Source: Gnetum montanum (Eukaryota; Streptophyta; Gnetopsida; Gnetales; Gnetaceae). Taken from it: a stretch of 60,076 bases of DNA. The notes under the pieces are model-generated. The model had not been told where the DNA came from. It saw nothing but the letters and a program-made list of their open reading frames with translations, and ran no database searches. This document shows positions 21,306 to 32,705 of this stretch, one piece after another; position 1 is the first letter of the stretch, and each line of letters begins with the position of its first letter. The position numbers were made by a program, and so were the translations under genes. The stretch lies in assembly GCA_015680685.1 (NCBI GenBank), contig MNCI01005975.1:35475-95550 (forward strand), in the 5' to 3' direction.

Positions 21306-22208
21306 TGATGAGCGATGAAGCACCCCTATGCTCAACCATATGAATCACAACCATTCATGCACAATCTAGTTAAATTCCATGGATGGGACTAGTTGTGGCA
21401 TCTAGATCACTATGCTTTGATTGCATTTTGTTGTCTTCCCACTTGGACTAGTGGTAGCTTGTCACATATGGTTTAGTCTAAAGTGACGCATATGATGTTG
21501 TTCCTAATTTTATGCTACTCCTAATGACAATAAAAAGGTAAATTAATTAAACTAATGGACAATGGAAAGTAAAATCTAACTAGCCTATGTGTGATGAGTA
21601 TCCACCCTTAATCATCCATACATGTCTTGGACTTCATGGAGCTACTTCTAGGTTTACCAAGTGTATGTCATTGGTTGTGCCAAATAATACACTTTTGGAT
21701 TACCAAGTACTTCCACTTAAATGCTCATGATTAAGGCATACACATTCTACTTAATAACAAAAATAATAAATAGCAATAAAGGAAAACATTTAATTAAAGA
21801 AAGCAAAAAATAATCAATAATTAAAATAAATAATAATCTAAGTGGATGTTGTAATGATGGGAGTAATCTTAATCTTTATTGCCAGTCATGTAACATGTCC
21901 AAGTACATCACACTCGAACAAAGGTACCATACAATTACAAACATCACTCCACAGGCATGCATTGGGAATATTCTAACTATAGAAAAAACAAACTGCAAGA
22001 GCTCTACTACTCTAACTAAAAACCTAAATGGAAATAGTGAGCCTAAGCCCTATATTTATAGACTGGAATTTACCCTGTGACATCAGGTATCTAATGTCGA
22101 GTTTTGACTCTGATGTCATGTACCCAACGTCAAGGCTCTAACATAGGGGCACTAATATGCTTCAATACAAGGATCTAACATCAAGGCTAGGAAAAACATG
22201 ACTCATCA
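21306..22208 (-). repeat. 3' LTR of element E (903 bp)
   Basis: The ends are TGATGAGCGATG and ACATGACTCATCA. U3 (about 22070-22208) has repeated words AATGTCGAG, AACGTCAAGG, AACATCAAGG and TGATGTCA, which look like CpG-decayed forms of ACGTCAAGG and TGACGTCA. The TATA box (minus strand) is at TATATTTATAG near 22050. Confidence 0.85.
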
Positions 22209-22222
22209 TACCCCCACAATTA
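22209..22222 (-). promoter_or_regulatory. Polypurine tract of element E
   Basis: On the minus strand TTAATTGTGGGGGTA ends directly at the LTR start TGATGAGTCATG. The upstream lead GATGAGTTTTCATT is conserved with B, C and F. Confidence 0.8.
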
Positions 22223-24481
22223 AATGAAAACTCATCCTCAAGTTAAACAAAATGAGGAACAAGTTTCTTACAAAATATTTGGTAGGTATGGGATTACTGA
22301 CTAACATACAAACTGACTTAGGTGAAATAGATAATAATTAAGTTCCCAAGTGTACGGAGTTACAAGCTTTACAAAATTTAGTGTTCATGATAAGAGAAGT
22401 GAACACCTTAGAAAAAAACTGACATCCAACACCTCTTGGTAGCTAAAGAAAGAGGTAGAAAATCCAACAATCATGAACAATCCTCATCACAAGATGCTAC
22501 TACATCATCCTTGGTGAAGACAGTCTGACTTCCAATCCATGCTTCCCACTATAATCACAATAGAATCATGAATTAGTATGTAATGTATAACACATAGTTG
22601 TTAAGTACCTTATCTCTTTGGTGGTTACACTCAACTAGGTTGTGATTGCGGTAGATTGATTCCTTTAGGAGTGTTAGTGGGAAGGTTGACAAATAGGGTC
22701 AAATAGATAAGCAGTCCATTAAATTTCAAAAAGTTTGACATAAGGAAATATTTGAAGAGGGTGTAATAATTCACAATAATAATAAGGAAATTTCACTAAA
22801 AAATTTTGTGAAGATGAGCATAATTGGATGTCACTAATGGGGTAAACAAAAGGATTTGATTGTAAGAGTGTCTAAGGGTAAAGAACTTAACTAACCCAAC
22901 CAAAAGATATACAATTGGATCCTCCCCAAAGTAGGCATAGGCTTTTTATTCCCTTCAATCACTCTAAACCAAAGAGTTCATGAGCTCTATTGATGATTAA
23001 TGATTATAGAAGGTTAGGTATAAAAACCGGGAAGAAACTAACTAAGAATTCTAACACATCAAACCAAGACATCGAATCAAGAACATGAAACCAACAGTGA
23101 GGTGAGACATGGAAAGCACAAATGGATGAGAGAGAGTGGAATGAAGTTTCTAATTAAGATCACATGAACTCCCTTATGGATTTTGTGGTTAAATTTCTTG
23201 ATAGGATTCATCCTTAGTTCATACCAAAACTAACCATGTTCAGTGACTTCGCATCGACATTCTACGACTAATCCATCCCCTAAGACACAAGAGTGTTCCC
23301 ATAGAACAACCACCATTCCTTATTAGAGAAGAAGTAGGAAGTGAGGAAGGGCCTTAGTTAGAGGAGACTAGTCCCATAACCAGTTCTTGTAGTCCATTTA
23401 TTCTATCTAAGGGGTGTTCTTTGAATTCCCATTGTTTTTTTTTTCTTTTTTCTTTTTTTCTTTTTTTTAAAATAGGAACCACACCATGCAAAGACACATG
23501 CATTTATTTTGTCCAAGGAAAGTGCTTTGAATCTTAATTTTTTTTTCTAATGAGAACCACACCATGGAAGGACTTATTCAACTTCATTTTATTGAATGAC
23601 ACAGAATGTTGAGAAATTCATGAAAACACACATGCACCTAGGCAAACAGAAAAGTACAAAGAATGCTAAATCCCCTTGAAGCCAAACCCTATTCAAACCT
23701 TTGAATCCTTTCCAATTTTGAAAACTACCAAAGTCAAAAATTTATTAAATTTTTATTAGTGAAAAAGGAACTGCACATTTCCAAAATAAGGAAAACCATA
23801 GAGTTTGTGGATGGGTGGATGTCGTGGACTCACTACTTGTTGCATGAAAAAGAAATCATGTCTTAATTATCTGTAATGAAATTCAAAGATAGAATCCAGA
23901 CACCAACAATCAAATAATAGAAATAGTACATACCACCATCAATCAACGCATTATCACTATACCTAGCACTTATTAACAAAAAGTTAGGAAATCACACAAA
24001 AATAAAAGAAAAAATAAGAGAAGGCATAAAATATTCAAGAAATAGCAAATGTACTAATGATGGTATAAAGAAAAAATTAGAAAAGATTAATAACATGAAA
24101 ACAAGAAGATGTAAAATAAAGAATGTGTAAAACAAAAAGTTATAAAAACAAGAAGATGAAAAACACTTAAGAATCTTGAAGACTAGAATGGGGGGTAACC
24201 CCCATGACTAAACATTTGACCATGACAAGGACTAATAAGTGGATAACTGGGATCCATGCATGTATGAAACATTGGTAACCTTCCATGCCCTAGCCACTAG
24301 GTGTCTATTGGTGGTGTGGTGGCTGGCTAGAAAAATTGTTGGTCACACACTTGATTGTTATATGTATGATGAGTTAGGATATGAGGTGTGTTAACATTAT
24401 GGATGACTAGCCCACAATTGCACCCTTGAGCATGAGATGGTATGCATGGATTCATTTGTCTTCCCACATTTGTAGATTCAT
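22223..24481 (-). other. 3' noncoding region of element E
   Basis: No gene is visible. The conserved core (TCCCCTTGAAGCCAAACCCT on the plus strand, 23670-23692) is present. The G-T-G-T-G-G-T-T module is duplicated (AACCACACCATGCAAAGAC near 23480 and AACCACACCATGGAAGGAC near 23570) and separated by a T/C tract at 23428-23470. A PPT-like CCCCCATGACTAAAC lies at 24195-24212. The A-rich stretch 23990-24180 corresponds to the T-rich part in D. About 24290-24420 is the scar where pol was lost. Confidence 0.6.
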
Positions 24482-26648
24482 TGGTTAGATATGGGATTGA
24501 AGTACTGATAGATGGTTACCTTTGTGTATAATCAAAGGACATTGGTTGAGACAGGGAAGGCGATGCACTACATTGCCATTGTGCTTGCTTAGATGATGTG
24601 GTGGGTCCATGCATGATTTGCTTTGGCTTATATCCTTTCCTCTAGAATGAACAATTCCTACATTGCGGTTGGAACCCACTGGTGTCAGCATGTCTATGCA
24701 CATTGTAGCACAGGTGGCACTCATTTATTGATATTGGGATGTTGGACCTTCCTGAGTTACTAGTGATGGCATGTAAGGAGGTGAATTATGAGAATATTGA
24801 GGGTATATTGGATGGTAATAGGCATGAGGTGGTCATCCTTCAGGGGATGTCATGTATTGATGGTACTTGGGAGAGTGGTAGTGACGATTTGAAGTGGAGG
24901 ACGTAGAACTAGTTGGAGAAATAGGATGCTGAACATAATACCCTTGCATTTTTTTATAGATATGGCTAATGTGGTGGTGGCCTCCCCCACAACTGTGGTT
25001 GTTGCCACTCTGCTTGAGGACCATGTTAAGGCTAGTAATAAGTTCTCCTAGGATGGCACAATCAGTTGTGGGACTATCTAAAATTACCTTATAGGAGAGG
25101 AAGTCTCCTAAGCATGTGCTTTTGCACTAATTTCAGATTTAAAGTACCTACCCAATACTTTTGTAGATGTAATAATATATGGCATTGGCCCTTTGGATGG
25201 TCATATATATATAGGTCACATCCATCATCTTTGTCTGTGGTGAAATCTTTAGCCTTACTTTCGCTAGTTACTTTTCTCATTTGTTGAAAAGTGTTTCTAA
25301 CTGTTTCTTGGTTTTGTGTCCTCTGTTTATTACGATCACTTGGAATGTGTTGCATTATCTTCTCCATGACTGTCTCAATAAGATCTATGATGTGCTCATC
25401 TATCCATATAGACATCCTATTGAATTTTTCTTCTAGATCATCAATAGACTCCTCTATCAGCAAAGGTCATTGCGGAATCACCTTATCAAGAGTAGTTTCA
25501 TTTTCCTTACCATAAGTTTGGACCTCCTTTGATTGAAGAGTTGGATCTTGTTGATGTTTCTTCACTTTCTTCCACTTGCACATCTCTCCTTCTTTTTCCA
25601 CACACTCTATTATCTCTTTGATCTAATAAGCTTGAAGCTTGTATAATTGCCCTAGTGCATACATCCCAAGGGTCACCCTTGTTTCATTACAAAGTCCATC
25701 TATGATGTGGTAAAGTTTCTCTTCCTTAGAGAAATCATGGCCTAGGAATTAATTTAGCAAGGCATAATATCTATCTAAGGCCATGTCCAAGGGTTCATGT
25801 TATTCTTGTTTCCACTCTTGGATTTGTCTCCTCAAATTGAACACTCTTTTATAAGTTTGGTATCTTTCATTGAAAAGTTCTAGCATTGTAGATTATTGTC
25901 AAATTGAGTTTGGTTTCAACAATTCATACCATACTTTGGCTTTATTAATTATTATACTAGGAAAGAGCTTGAGCTTTTACCATCCACTTTCAATGTTATA
26001 GTTAGCACAGGCATCATGGAAGGCTTGTAAATGATGTTGTGGATTTGAACCATAGCCTCCTACAAATTTTTGAATATTATTCATGTCAAGCTTAGGTAGT
26101 TAACTCTTTTTTCCATCCCTACGAGATATCTTAATGACCTTTATGATATGCATTAGGCTCTTAGTGGCCAATAAGGGTTCATCATCATCAAACAAATTGT
26201 GAGGCAAATTTCTATCTTCATGGTGACTTCTTCGACTTTTCCCATGGGTTCAATTCTAGTTTTTAGTCTAACCCTTTAATGGTGCTCTATCTCTACACCT
26301 ACATTCATCTTCATTAGAACTATACATTGAAGGGAAAGAGGAAGATGAAGAACTACAAGAATTTCCATGGCTTCTATGATGTTCTTCGAGGTCCTTTGAT
26401 TTATTATTTCTAGTTTTTGAGGAGGTGTGAGGTCTTGAGGCCTCCCCTAGTCTAGGACTTATGCCATCTTCTTGAAGATTGTCTACCTTAGGTGAATGTA
26501 GTCTTTGAGTGTCATTAGGATGGTCATGATCATAAGAAATCCCTACATAAGGTTGATCACTCTAATCTTCTTCATCATATATCTCATTAGTTCTCTAATG
26601 AATGTGTTCGCTATATAGTGCATGGTCACTGCTCTGTGGGAGAGACAT
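24482..26648 (-). pseudogene. gag of element E
   Basis: The start is probably the ATG at 26648 (MSLPQSSDHALY), about 110 bases after the PBS. Order: a Ser-rich and His/Arg/Asp-rich linker (DLEEHHRSHGNS, RRSHHEDRNLPH) near 26170-26450; capsid-like core (FVGGYGSNPQHHLQAFHDA, TMLELFNERYQTY, LDMALDRYYALL, IIDGLCNETRVTLGMYA) near 25650-26130; a coiled region to 25250; knuckle-like GCDLYIYDHPKGQC near 25190; and a His/Pro/Tyr-rich tail to 24485. There are roughly a dozen stops, so it is better preserved than A but not intact. The N-terminal block MSSSHR.. of A and F is replaced. Confidence 0.75.
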
Positions 26649-26755
26649 TGTTATTGGTTTATAATATGTGCGATTTAATATTTTCTGAAAAATATATCGT
26701 TAAGATCTTTAAAATGATCTTGTATAATATAACTAATCTAGATAACTAGCACCAT

Positions 26756-26773
26756 CCCCAACAATGATGTCAA
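26756..26773 (-). promoter_or_regulatory. Primer binding site of element E
   Basis: On the minus strand TTGACATCATTGTTGGGG directly follows the LTR end CTCATCA. It is a decayed version of the tRNA-Asp type site of element C. Confidence 0.7.
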
Positions 26774-27283
26774 TGATGAGTAATGAGGTACCCCTATGCT
26801 TAACCATACAAATCACAAGCATTCACGCATAATTTGGTTGAATTCTATGGATGGGACTAGTTGTGGCATCTAGATTGCTATGCTTTGATTGCAATTCGTT
26901 GTCTTCCCACTTGGACTAGTGGTAGCTTGTCACGTATGGTTTAGTCCAAAGTGAGGCATATGATGTTGTTCCTAATTTTATGCCACTCCTAATGATGATA
27001 AAAAGGTAAAGCAATTAAAATAATGGACAATGGAAAGTAAAATCTAACTAGCCTATGTGTGATGAGTATCTACCCTTAATTGTTTGTACACCTCTTGGAC
27101 TTCATGGAGCTATTTCTGGGTTTACAAAGTGTACATCACTGGTTGTGCCAAACGATACACTTCTGAATTACCAAGTACTTCCACTTAAACACTTGTGATT
27201 AACGCATACACATTGTGCTTAATAATAGAAATAATAAATAGCAATAAAGAGAAACATTTAACTAAAGAAAGCAAGAAATAATT
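26774..27283 (-). repeat. Truncated 5' LTR of element E
   Basis: It starts TGATGAGTAATGAGG and aligns with the 21306 LTR for 510 bases until GCAAGAAATAAT, then stops abruptly. The U3 and TATA part is missing, replaced by unrelated sequence from 27284. Confidence 0.8.
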
Positions 27284-27850
27284 CTGAACTCGTATCATCT
27301 CAAAGCATGAAACAACATACAATATTTATGGGAAATAGGAGACAAGAAACCTAGGAACCTTTCCTCAAGTCAAACCTAAAGATTTTAGTTGTTTTATTTT
27401 TTTTCTTCCTTTTATTCACTATTTTTTACTTTGGAACTACCAACTCAAAAGTTTCCCAAATTGTATGAGTCATCTCTAGGCTTACAAAGACATCTTTATG
27501 TAAATTCTAGAATTCGAGAGAAATGTATCTAGCTTTTGAAAGACATCTTTATTGCATGGGAGACATCTCTACTACATGGAAGACATCTCTCTTCTAGCAA
27601 AGATACCTCACCAAATATGTCCCTAGTCTATAAGAGATGTCTCGCTTGACACATCTTAGTTCTAGGAGAGACATCTCCACTTTCTACCATACATCTTTTA
27701 CACTTACTAGATGTCTCCTATGAAGACTCAACTCTTGGCCAAGATGTCTCTTGGACCTTCCAAACATCTTTCTAGCATTTAAAACCTACAAAAATTATTT
27801 ATAGGGTAAGAACATGAGGATTAGAAGAGGTGTCTCTACACTAATTATTA
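27284..27850. repeat. Unassigned DNA with an AGACATCT/AGATGTCT cluster
   Basis: About a dozen copies of AGACATCT or AGATGTCT (several as GAGACATCTC or GAGATGTCTC) lie between 27488 and 27835 with irregular spacing. Both forms are what CpG decay of the perfect palindrome GAGACGTCTC would give. The density resembles the U3 modules of the LTRs here, but no LTR end is present. Left of 27488 is AT-rich with nothing recognised. Confidence 0.6.
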
Positions 27851-27855
27851 GGGAT
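27851..27855. repeat. Target site duplication of element D (left copy)
   Basis: GGGAT abuts the LTR start TGATGAGAGCGG. The same GGGAT follows the other LTR at 33684-33688. The perfect 5-bp match proves the two LTRs belong to one insertion. Confidence 0.9.
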
Positions 27856-27899
27856 TGATGAGAGCGGTTACTCTAGCAATTTATTCTAATTATTAGATT

Positions 27900-28038
27900 G
27901 GCAGTTTCTCTAAAATTAGGGTGGTAGTTTCTCAAAAATTAGAGTTCTATTTTCTCTAAAATTAGAGGGGTAGTTTCTCTAAAATTAGAGTGGTAGTTTC
28001 TCTAAAATTAGAATGGCAGTTTTTCTAATTATTAGAGT
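27900..28038. repeat. 23-bp tandem array in U3 of element D, 5' copy
   Basis: About six units of the type GGTAGTTTCTCTAAAATTAG-AGT. Each unit holds the inverted repeat CTCTAA-AA-TTAGAG. The 3' LTR has one unit more, which accounts for most of the length difference between the LTRs. Confidence 0.85.
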
Positions 28039-28053
28039 AGTTTCTCCCAAGCT

Positions 28054-28060
28054 TATAAAT
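28054..28060 (+). promoter_or_regulatory. TATA box of the element D LTR
   Basis: TATAAAT follows the U3 array by about 15 bases and is repeated in the 3' LTR at 32927-32933. An AATAAA signal lies about 190 bases downstream (28250-28255). Confidence 0.7.
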
Positions 28061-28249
28061 ACAATGCCCAAGTCCACAATTGGGAGGAAGTCTTGGAGGA
28101 AGTTGTGGAAGGAAGTATTTCAAGGGAAGTCTTTTAGAAGTCATTTAGGAGTCAACTTAGAGTATTTTCCAAGTGCTCACAGTAGGAGGTCTAAGTGTGG
28201 ATAGATCTTTATTCGAGCATTGTGTACCTAAGCACACCTTGTGTACAGC

Positions 28250-28255
28250 AATAAA
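28250..28255 (+). terminator. Polyadenylation signal of the element D LTR
   Basis: AATAAA in GTGTACAGCAATAAAGACAA. The same context occurs in every LTR here on its coding strand (for example 33123, 36137), so it marks the R region. Confidence 0.6.
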
Positions 28256-28814
28256 GACAAGCTCTTGGATTCATCCTTGTAGCACTTGAGATTTATTTTC
28301 TTACTCATTTCCTTTATTTTATTTTCTTCTACATTTATTTTATTATTTTATTTTATGCACTTTACATTTCTATTATTAGCACACATAGTACGATCACTTT
28401 GAGCATGTGTGTAACACTTGGTAACCCAGTAACAATTAGTGTTTGGTAATCCTAGTGGTGTTGCACTAGTTCAAGATGTGTACAGTAAGTGAGAACGGAT
28501 ACTGGTGTTAGGATTAGTTAAAGTCTATTTAATTAGTAGTTAAGTTAAATTAGTCACTTAGTTATCTCTCTCTCTCTATCTCCTCCCTTATTAGTAGTAG
28601 GACATAAAAATATAAAAGCTATAAAAATCATATGTCTCAAGCTTACTTAGCCATTCAATTTTGACATACAAGTAAGTTTGGGAAGACAATGATCAACCAA
28701 CCCATCCTTGTTTCACAAGGGTGCATAAGCACTTATTCCTTGGAATTTGATCAGATCATGTGTGAAATGCTTGTATTCATATGGTTGAGCATAGGGGTAC
28801 CTCACCACTCATCA

Positions 28815-28832
28815 TTGATACCATTGTTGAGG
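28815..28832 (+). promoter_or_regulatory. Primer binding site of element D
   Basis: TTGATACCATTGTTGAGG directly follows the LTR end CACTCATCA. It is the same site as TTGGCACCGTTGCGAGGG in element C with C-to-T and G-to-A changes. Confidence 0.75.
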
Positions 28833-28949
28833 ACTTAGTTGTTTGTGTGCTAACTAGAACATAGGAAATCATTCACATCATTGGAACAAACCCTTAGGTT
28901 TGATTGAGAAAATAATAAATAAAAATACATTGCATACTGAACAGATAAG

Positions 28950-29400
28950 TATGTCTCCTCCTTTGTACGAAAGCACCTCATGCCTACAAATCTATGATCT
29001 TTCCCTAGAAATATCAAAGGAAAATACATTTGGAAAGATCGAGAAAAAGAAAGTTTTGTGCATCGCATACAGTGACACAAGGTGTAATTGCGTGCAAAGG
29101 TCATGGTTTATGCAAAGCTTAACATTACCTACATGCAATCAATGTGCACAAGTGATTAACATATAAAAATGCCTATATGTAGTAGCCACACAATAGAAAG
29201 ACACTGAGTGGCTGATAGTTGGTCAAGAAAGTAGTTCACTCATATTCATGGAACCAATTGAGGGTTTGAGTTGTGCTTACATTGATATCATAGATGCATT
29301 AGAGCAAGTCCACCACCAACTTCCAAGTCTTAACCTTGAAAATATCAACTAGGGAAATTGGAAATCCCTGAGAAATCTAAGCAAGAGCCCCTCGAGCTAA
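28950..29400 (+). pseudogene. Protease tail and linker of element D
   Basis: After about 90 bases of leader the frame enters at LQIYDLSLEISKENTFGK, the stretch that in C follows GRAWLSTINA. KKKVLCIAYSDTR, CNQCAQVINI and MEPIEGLSCAYIDII then lead into the RT linker. The active site and all of gag are gone, so the join between leader and protease tail is a deletion scar near 28920-28970. Confidence 0.7.
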
Positions 29401-29439
29401 AACCATTGCCCACCGATATGGAATCCATGTTCCTTAAAA

Positions 29440-30358
29440 ATGGAAAGGTGGTAATTATCATGCTAAGCTTTCTCCTCAACAGAAAGAAGAACTGCTAAAG
29501 GTAATCAATAGATGGTCAAAATCCTTCACTTGGTCATATCCCAAATTAACCAGAATAGATCCTAGGATATGCCAACATAGGATTTACACTGACCCCTCCA
29601 TGAAGCCTCAAAGATAACCATAGAGGCATTTGAACCCAAAGCTGAAGCAAGTAGTCAAGGAAGAAATTGAATAGCTTCTCAAGACTGGGTTCATATATCC
29701 CATTGCTGATAGCGAATGGGTTAGCCCCTTAGTTATTGTGCCTAAAAAGAGAGGCAAATGGATGTTGTATATAGATTTTAAGCTACTGAATATGGCAACA
29801 TTCAAAGATCACTTTCTGTTTTCATTTGTTGACTAAGTCTTAGACACCATCGCAAGGCATCACTACTATAGTTTTCTGGATGGATATAGTGAATATAATC
29901 AAATAAAAATAGCCCCAAAAGACCAAGCCAAGACTATATTCACCAATCCTTGGGAAATATTTACATACAAAGAAATGTCATTTGGCTTGAGCAATGCCTC
30001 AGCAACATTTCAATGACTAGTTCTAAGCATCTTCCAACAGTAGATAGGAAATGGTGTAGAAGTCTTTATGAACTATTTCTCCACCTATGGAGAAAACTTT
30101 GATCAAGCCTTAGACTAGTTGGATAAAGTGTTAAAAAGATGTGTAGAAACCAATTTGAGGCTCTCAATTGGTAGAAAAGTCATTTGCTGGTCCAAGAAGG
30201 CATAGTACTTGAGCACAAAATCTCACACACAGGGATAGAGGTAGACCTTGAGAAAATCAAAATTATCCAAGGAATTACCTGTCAACTAGAAACTATCAAA
30301 GATATTCGGTCATTCCTTGGACATACTAGCTACTATACGAGATTTATTGACTTTAATA
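29440..30358 (+). pseudogene. Reverse transcriptase of element D
   Basis: The frame shows GFIYPIADSEWVSPLVIVP, LYIDFKLLNMATFKDHF, SFLDGYSEYNQIKIAPKD, MSFGLSNASATFQ, VEVFMNYFSTYG (the catalytic MDD is MNY), and LVQEGIVLEHKISHTGIEV, SFLGHTSYYTRFI. The last part is open at 30184-30399. One frameshift near 30165 and several TAG stops break it. After FI the sequence jumps to the end of integrase. Confidence 0.85.
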
Positions 30359-30625
30359 AAAAATGTCATGACCTAAGAATTAGGAAAGTTAAATATTAGC
30401 CAAGAGATAAGGTTCTCTATTGGAGTCCCACACATGTGCCACAACGTACTAATTTCAAACACTGTGGGAAGGACCTTATATTATTTATGCAGCTTTTCCT
30501 TCAAGGGCCATGACAATATACAAATTTGAGAGCTTGAATAAGAAATTTTTGATCAACGTGCAACAAACCAAACCTTTCGAGGAGATTAGGACAGCCAGTA
30601 CACATGCTACCTCTCTTGATGGATA
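30359..30625 (+). pseudogene. Integrase C-terminal end of element D
   Basis: The frame resumes with KKCHDLRIRKVKY, DKVLYWSPTHVP and NFKHCGKDLIL, which matches the end of integrase in F (HDLRIKKIKF, RILY.DPTHV). RNase H, the zinc finger and the DDE core are deleted. It ends about 40 bases before the PPT-like tract at 30664. Confidence 0.75.
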
Positions 30626-30639
30626 AATTTTGCTCACTA

Positions 30640-32692
30640 TTTCGAATCTCCTCCTTCCAACTTAGTCATGGGGTAGATGGCCACCTATGGTAACCATTCT
30701 AGGCCCTCAATTATTTTTGAATTTTTTTTTACACATTTTTTATTTTACACATTCTTGCAACTTTTCTTATTTTTTTTTTTTACACTATCGTTCATGTTTT
30801 TACTGTTTCTTTATTTTCTTGATTCACTTTTACTCGTCATGAAATAAGTGCTCATGATGGTGGATTGAATTATATCATATTGATTACTAATGTTTGGTTT
30901 TGACCTTTGAATTATGATGCTAATATTAAGGTATGGTTCTTTTCATAAAACAGGCAATGAGTCCACGTCGTCCACTCATCCATACAACTCTATGGTCTCC
31001 TTTGGCTTGGAACTATACAGTCCCTTTTTTTATAAGTAAAATTTTAACGAATTAGTGGTTGGGTATTTTTCAAACCAAGGAAAGACTCAAAGGATGAAAA
31101 GGGTGTGACTTCAAGGGGATTCGACGCATTTGTGTTGGCCATTCTCTTGGGTGCTTTGATGCTTTTTCTTTGGTTTTCTGCCATTCTGAGATTGTTCAAA
31201 CATCAAGAAGTTGAGTGAATAAAAATAAGTCTTTTCATTGTGTGGTTCTCACAGAAAAAAAGAAAAAAGAAAGAAAAGAAAAGAAAGGAAAAAGGTGATA
31301 ATTCAAAGCACACCCCTTGGACAAAAAAATGCATGGGTCTTTACATGGTGTGGTTTCCATTCAAGAAAAAAAAACAACAATATGGGAATTCAAAGCACAC
31401 ACCTTAGACCAAATAAAAGGGCTCCAAGCACTAGTTATGAAACTAGAAAGAAATGTTACCTATGCCTAAAGGTTCCCTCTAACTAAGGCCCTTTCTCGCT
31501 TCCTACTTCTCCATCTCGCTCTCCTCGGAATGGTGGTGACTCTTTGTGGAAGCATCCTTGTTGCTTCAAGTGGATGGATTGGTCAAGTGTATTGATGCGA
31601 GGTCACTGGATATGGCTTTTTTGAGTTTGGATTTGGGATGAGTTCTACTTAGTCACATCAACCATAAAATACACAAGGGACATTACACAACCTTGTTCTT
31701 GGGATTCCATTCCATTCTCTCCTCTCAATCTTTCTTCCAATTTTTACCTCATTGTTGGTTTTATCATTAGTCCATTCTAGGTTGATGCATTGTTTTTCTT
31801 TGGTTAATTCTTGTGAGTAAGTTTTTAACTCTTGCTTCCAAATGACATTCCTAAAGCCTACAAAATCTTTGGTTTTTGGGTTTTTCAGAGCATAAAATAC
31901 ATGAGTCTGCTTTGGTGAGGACCCACTGGCATTCCTTTTGGTGCAATTGTTAAGGTCTTTTTCTTAAACATTTCCTACAATCAATCATCTCTTGTTTCAT
32001 CCCCATCCATGACATCCATTTTGTTGGCATTGCCATTGTTATTTATTCCCATATTTCTTGTTCCTCATATTTTTCCATCTTATAGCTACCGAAGGTTCAT
32101 TCTTAGTCATGGGGGCCCTGGAACAAATTTTTCAATTTTCTCCATTTTACATTTCACCTAACCCCTACACCTTGAGTAGTCACCTATGATAAATCTCCAA
32201 ACCAATTTATGCCATAACCACAACTCAGCCAATGCACTTCATATCGAGGCAAGGTATCAACTATAGTATGGTTTATCTATCCTTGCTCATTTGTGACTGT
32301 GTTGTGTGTGCAAATGGAAATCATACAAACAATGGACTAGGCTTGGAGGAAGCACTCAAAATGGACCAAAAATAGAGCATTTATGAAAGGAGAAAGTCTA
32401 GTGTCATGGCTATGGATAAACAATGGAAGGTGCAATTTTGACATTGGTGGCAACACGCTCCATCTTCTTTCTCTCTCTCTTTTTCTCTTCAAGCTGCTAA
32501 ATAAAGGCTTGGATGTCATTTATGTATGAGTGTTCACCACAATGGTCATGAACACTAATGTTGTAATATGCTTATTAATCCATTCACTTGGCACGTTGAG
32601 TCAGTCATCCCTTTCCACCATCAGTTGTTAATTAGTCAATAATCCCATACCTTCCAATATTTGGTAAGGAACTCAAGGACCAGTTTTCATTC
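30640..32692 (+). other. 3' noncoding region of element D
   Basis: Order: PPT-like AGTCATGGGGTAGATGG (30664-30680), T-rich stretch (30715-30835), conserved block GAGTCCACGTCGTCCACTC (30960), conserved core AAAGGGTGTGACTTCAAGGG (31098-31123), duplicated purine-rich module (31223-31412), and second PPT-like AGTCATGGGGGCC (32104-32116). ORF-X, found at this place in B and F, is deleted between about 32300 and 32600. Confidence 0.65.
31223..31412. repeat. Duplicated GTGTGGTT module with purine tract (element D)
   Basis: Two copies of GTCTTTNCATNGTGTGGTTN, then an A/G-rich run, then AATTCAAAGCACAC. The first carries a pure A/G tract at 31253-31292. Element E also has two copies; C and F have one. 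Confidence 0.65.
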
Positions 32693-32705
32693 ACTCATGG
32701 GGGAA
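32692..32705 (+). promoter_or_regulatory. Polypurine tract of element D
   Basis: CTCATGGGGGAA directly precedes the LTR start TGATGGAAGTGG at 32706. Confidence 0.8.

Larger units (their letters stand above)
21306..27283 (-). mobile_element. Element E: gag-only non-autonomous Athila-like element
   Basis: This minus-strand element has a truncated 5' LTR (27283 to 26774), primer site, long gag, 3' noncoding region, PPT and full 3' LTR (22208 to 21306). Protease, RT, RNase H, integrase and ORF-X are absent: the gag tail joins near 24330 to sequence that in element D follows integrase. It could only have moved with proteins made elsewhere. The upper LTR breaks off at 27283, so no target duplication can be read. 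Confidence 0.8.
27856..28814 (+). repeat. 5' LTR of element D (959 bp)
   Basis: The LTR runs from TGATGAGAGCGG to CACTCATCA. U3 is almost only the 23-bp tandem array (27900-28038), then TATAAAT, R with AATAAA, and the shared U5 (GTGTGTAACACTTGGTAACC and following). A CT microsatellite lies near 28566. Confidence 0.9.

Noticed and set aside
21306-22208. MITE or DNA transposon from the TGATGAG...CTCATCA inverted ends
   Set aside because: The ends are LTR termini: they adjoin PBS and PPT and flank gag and pol, and TSDs are 5 bp.
27900-28038. CRISPR-like array (regular 23-bp repeats)
   Set aside because: Units are contiguous with no unique spacers, lie inside an LTR, and recur in the partner LTR.
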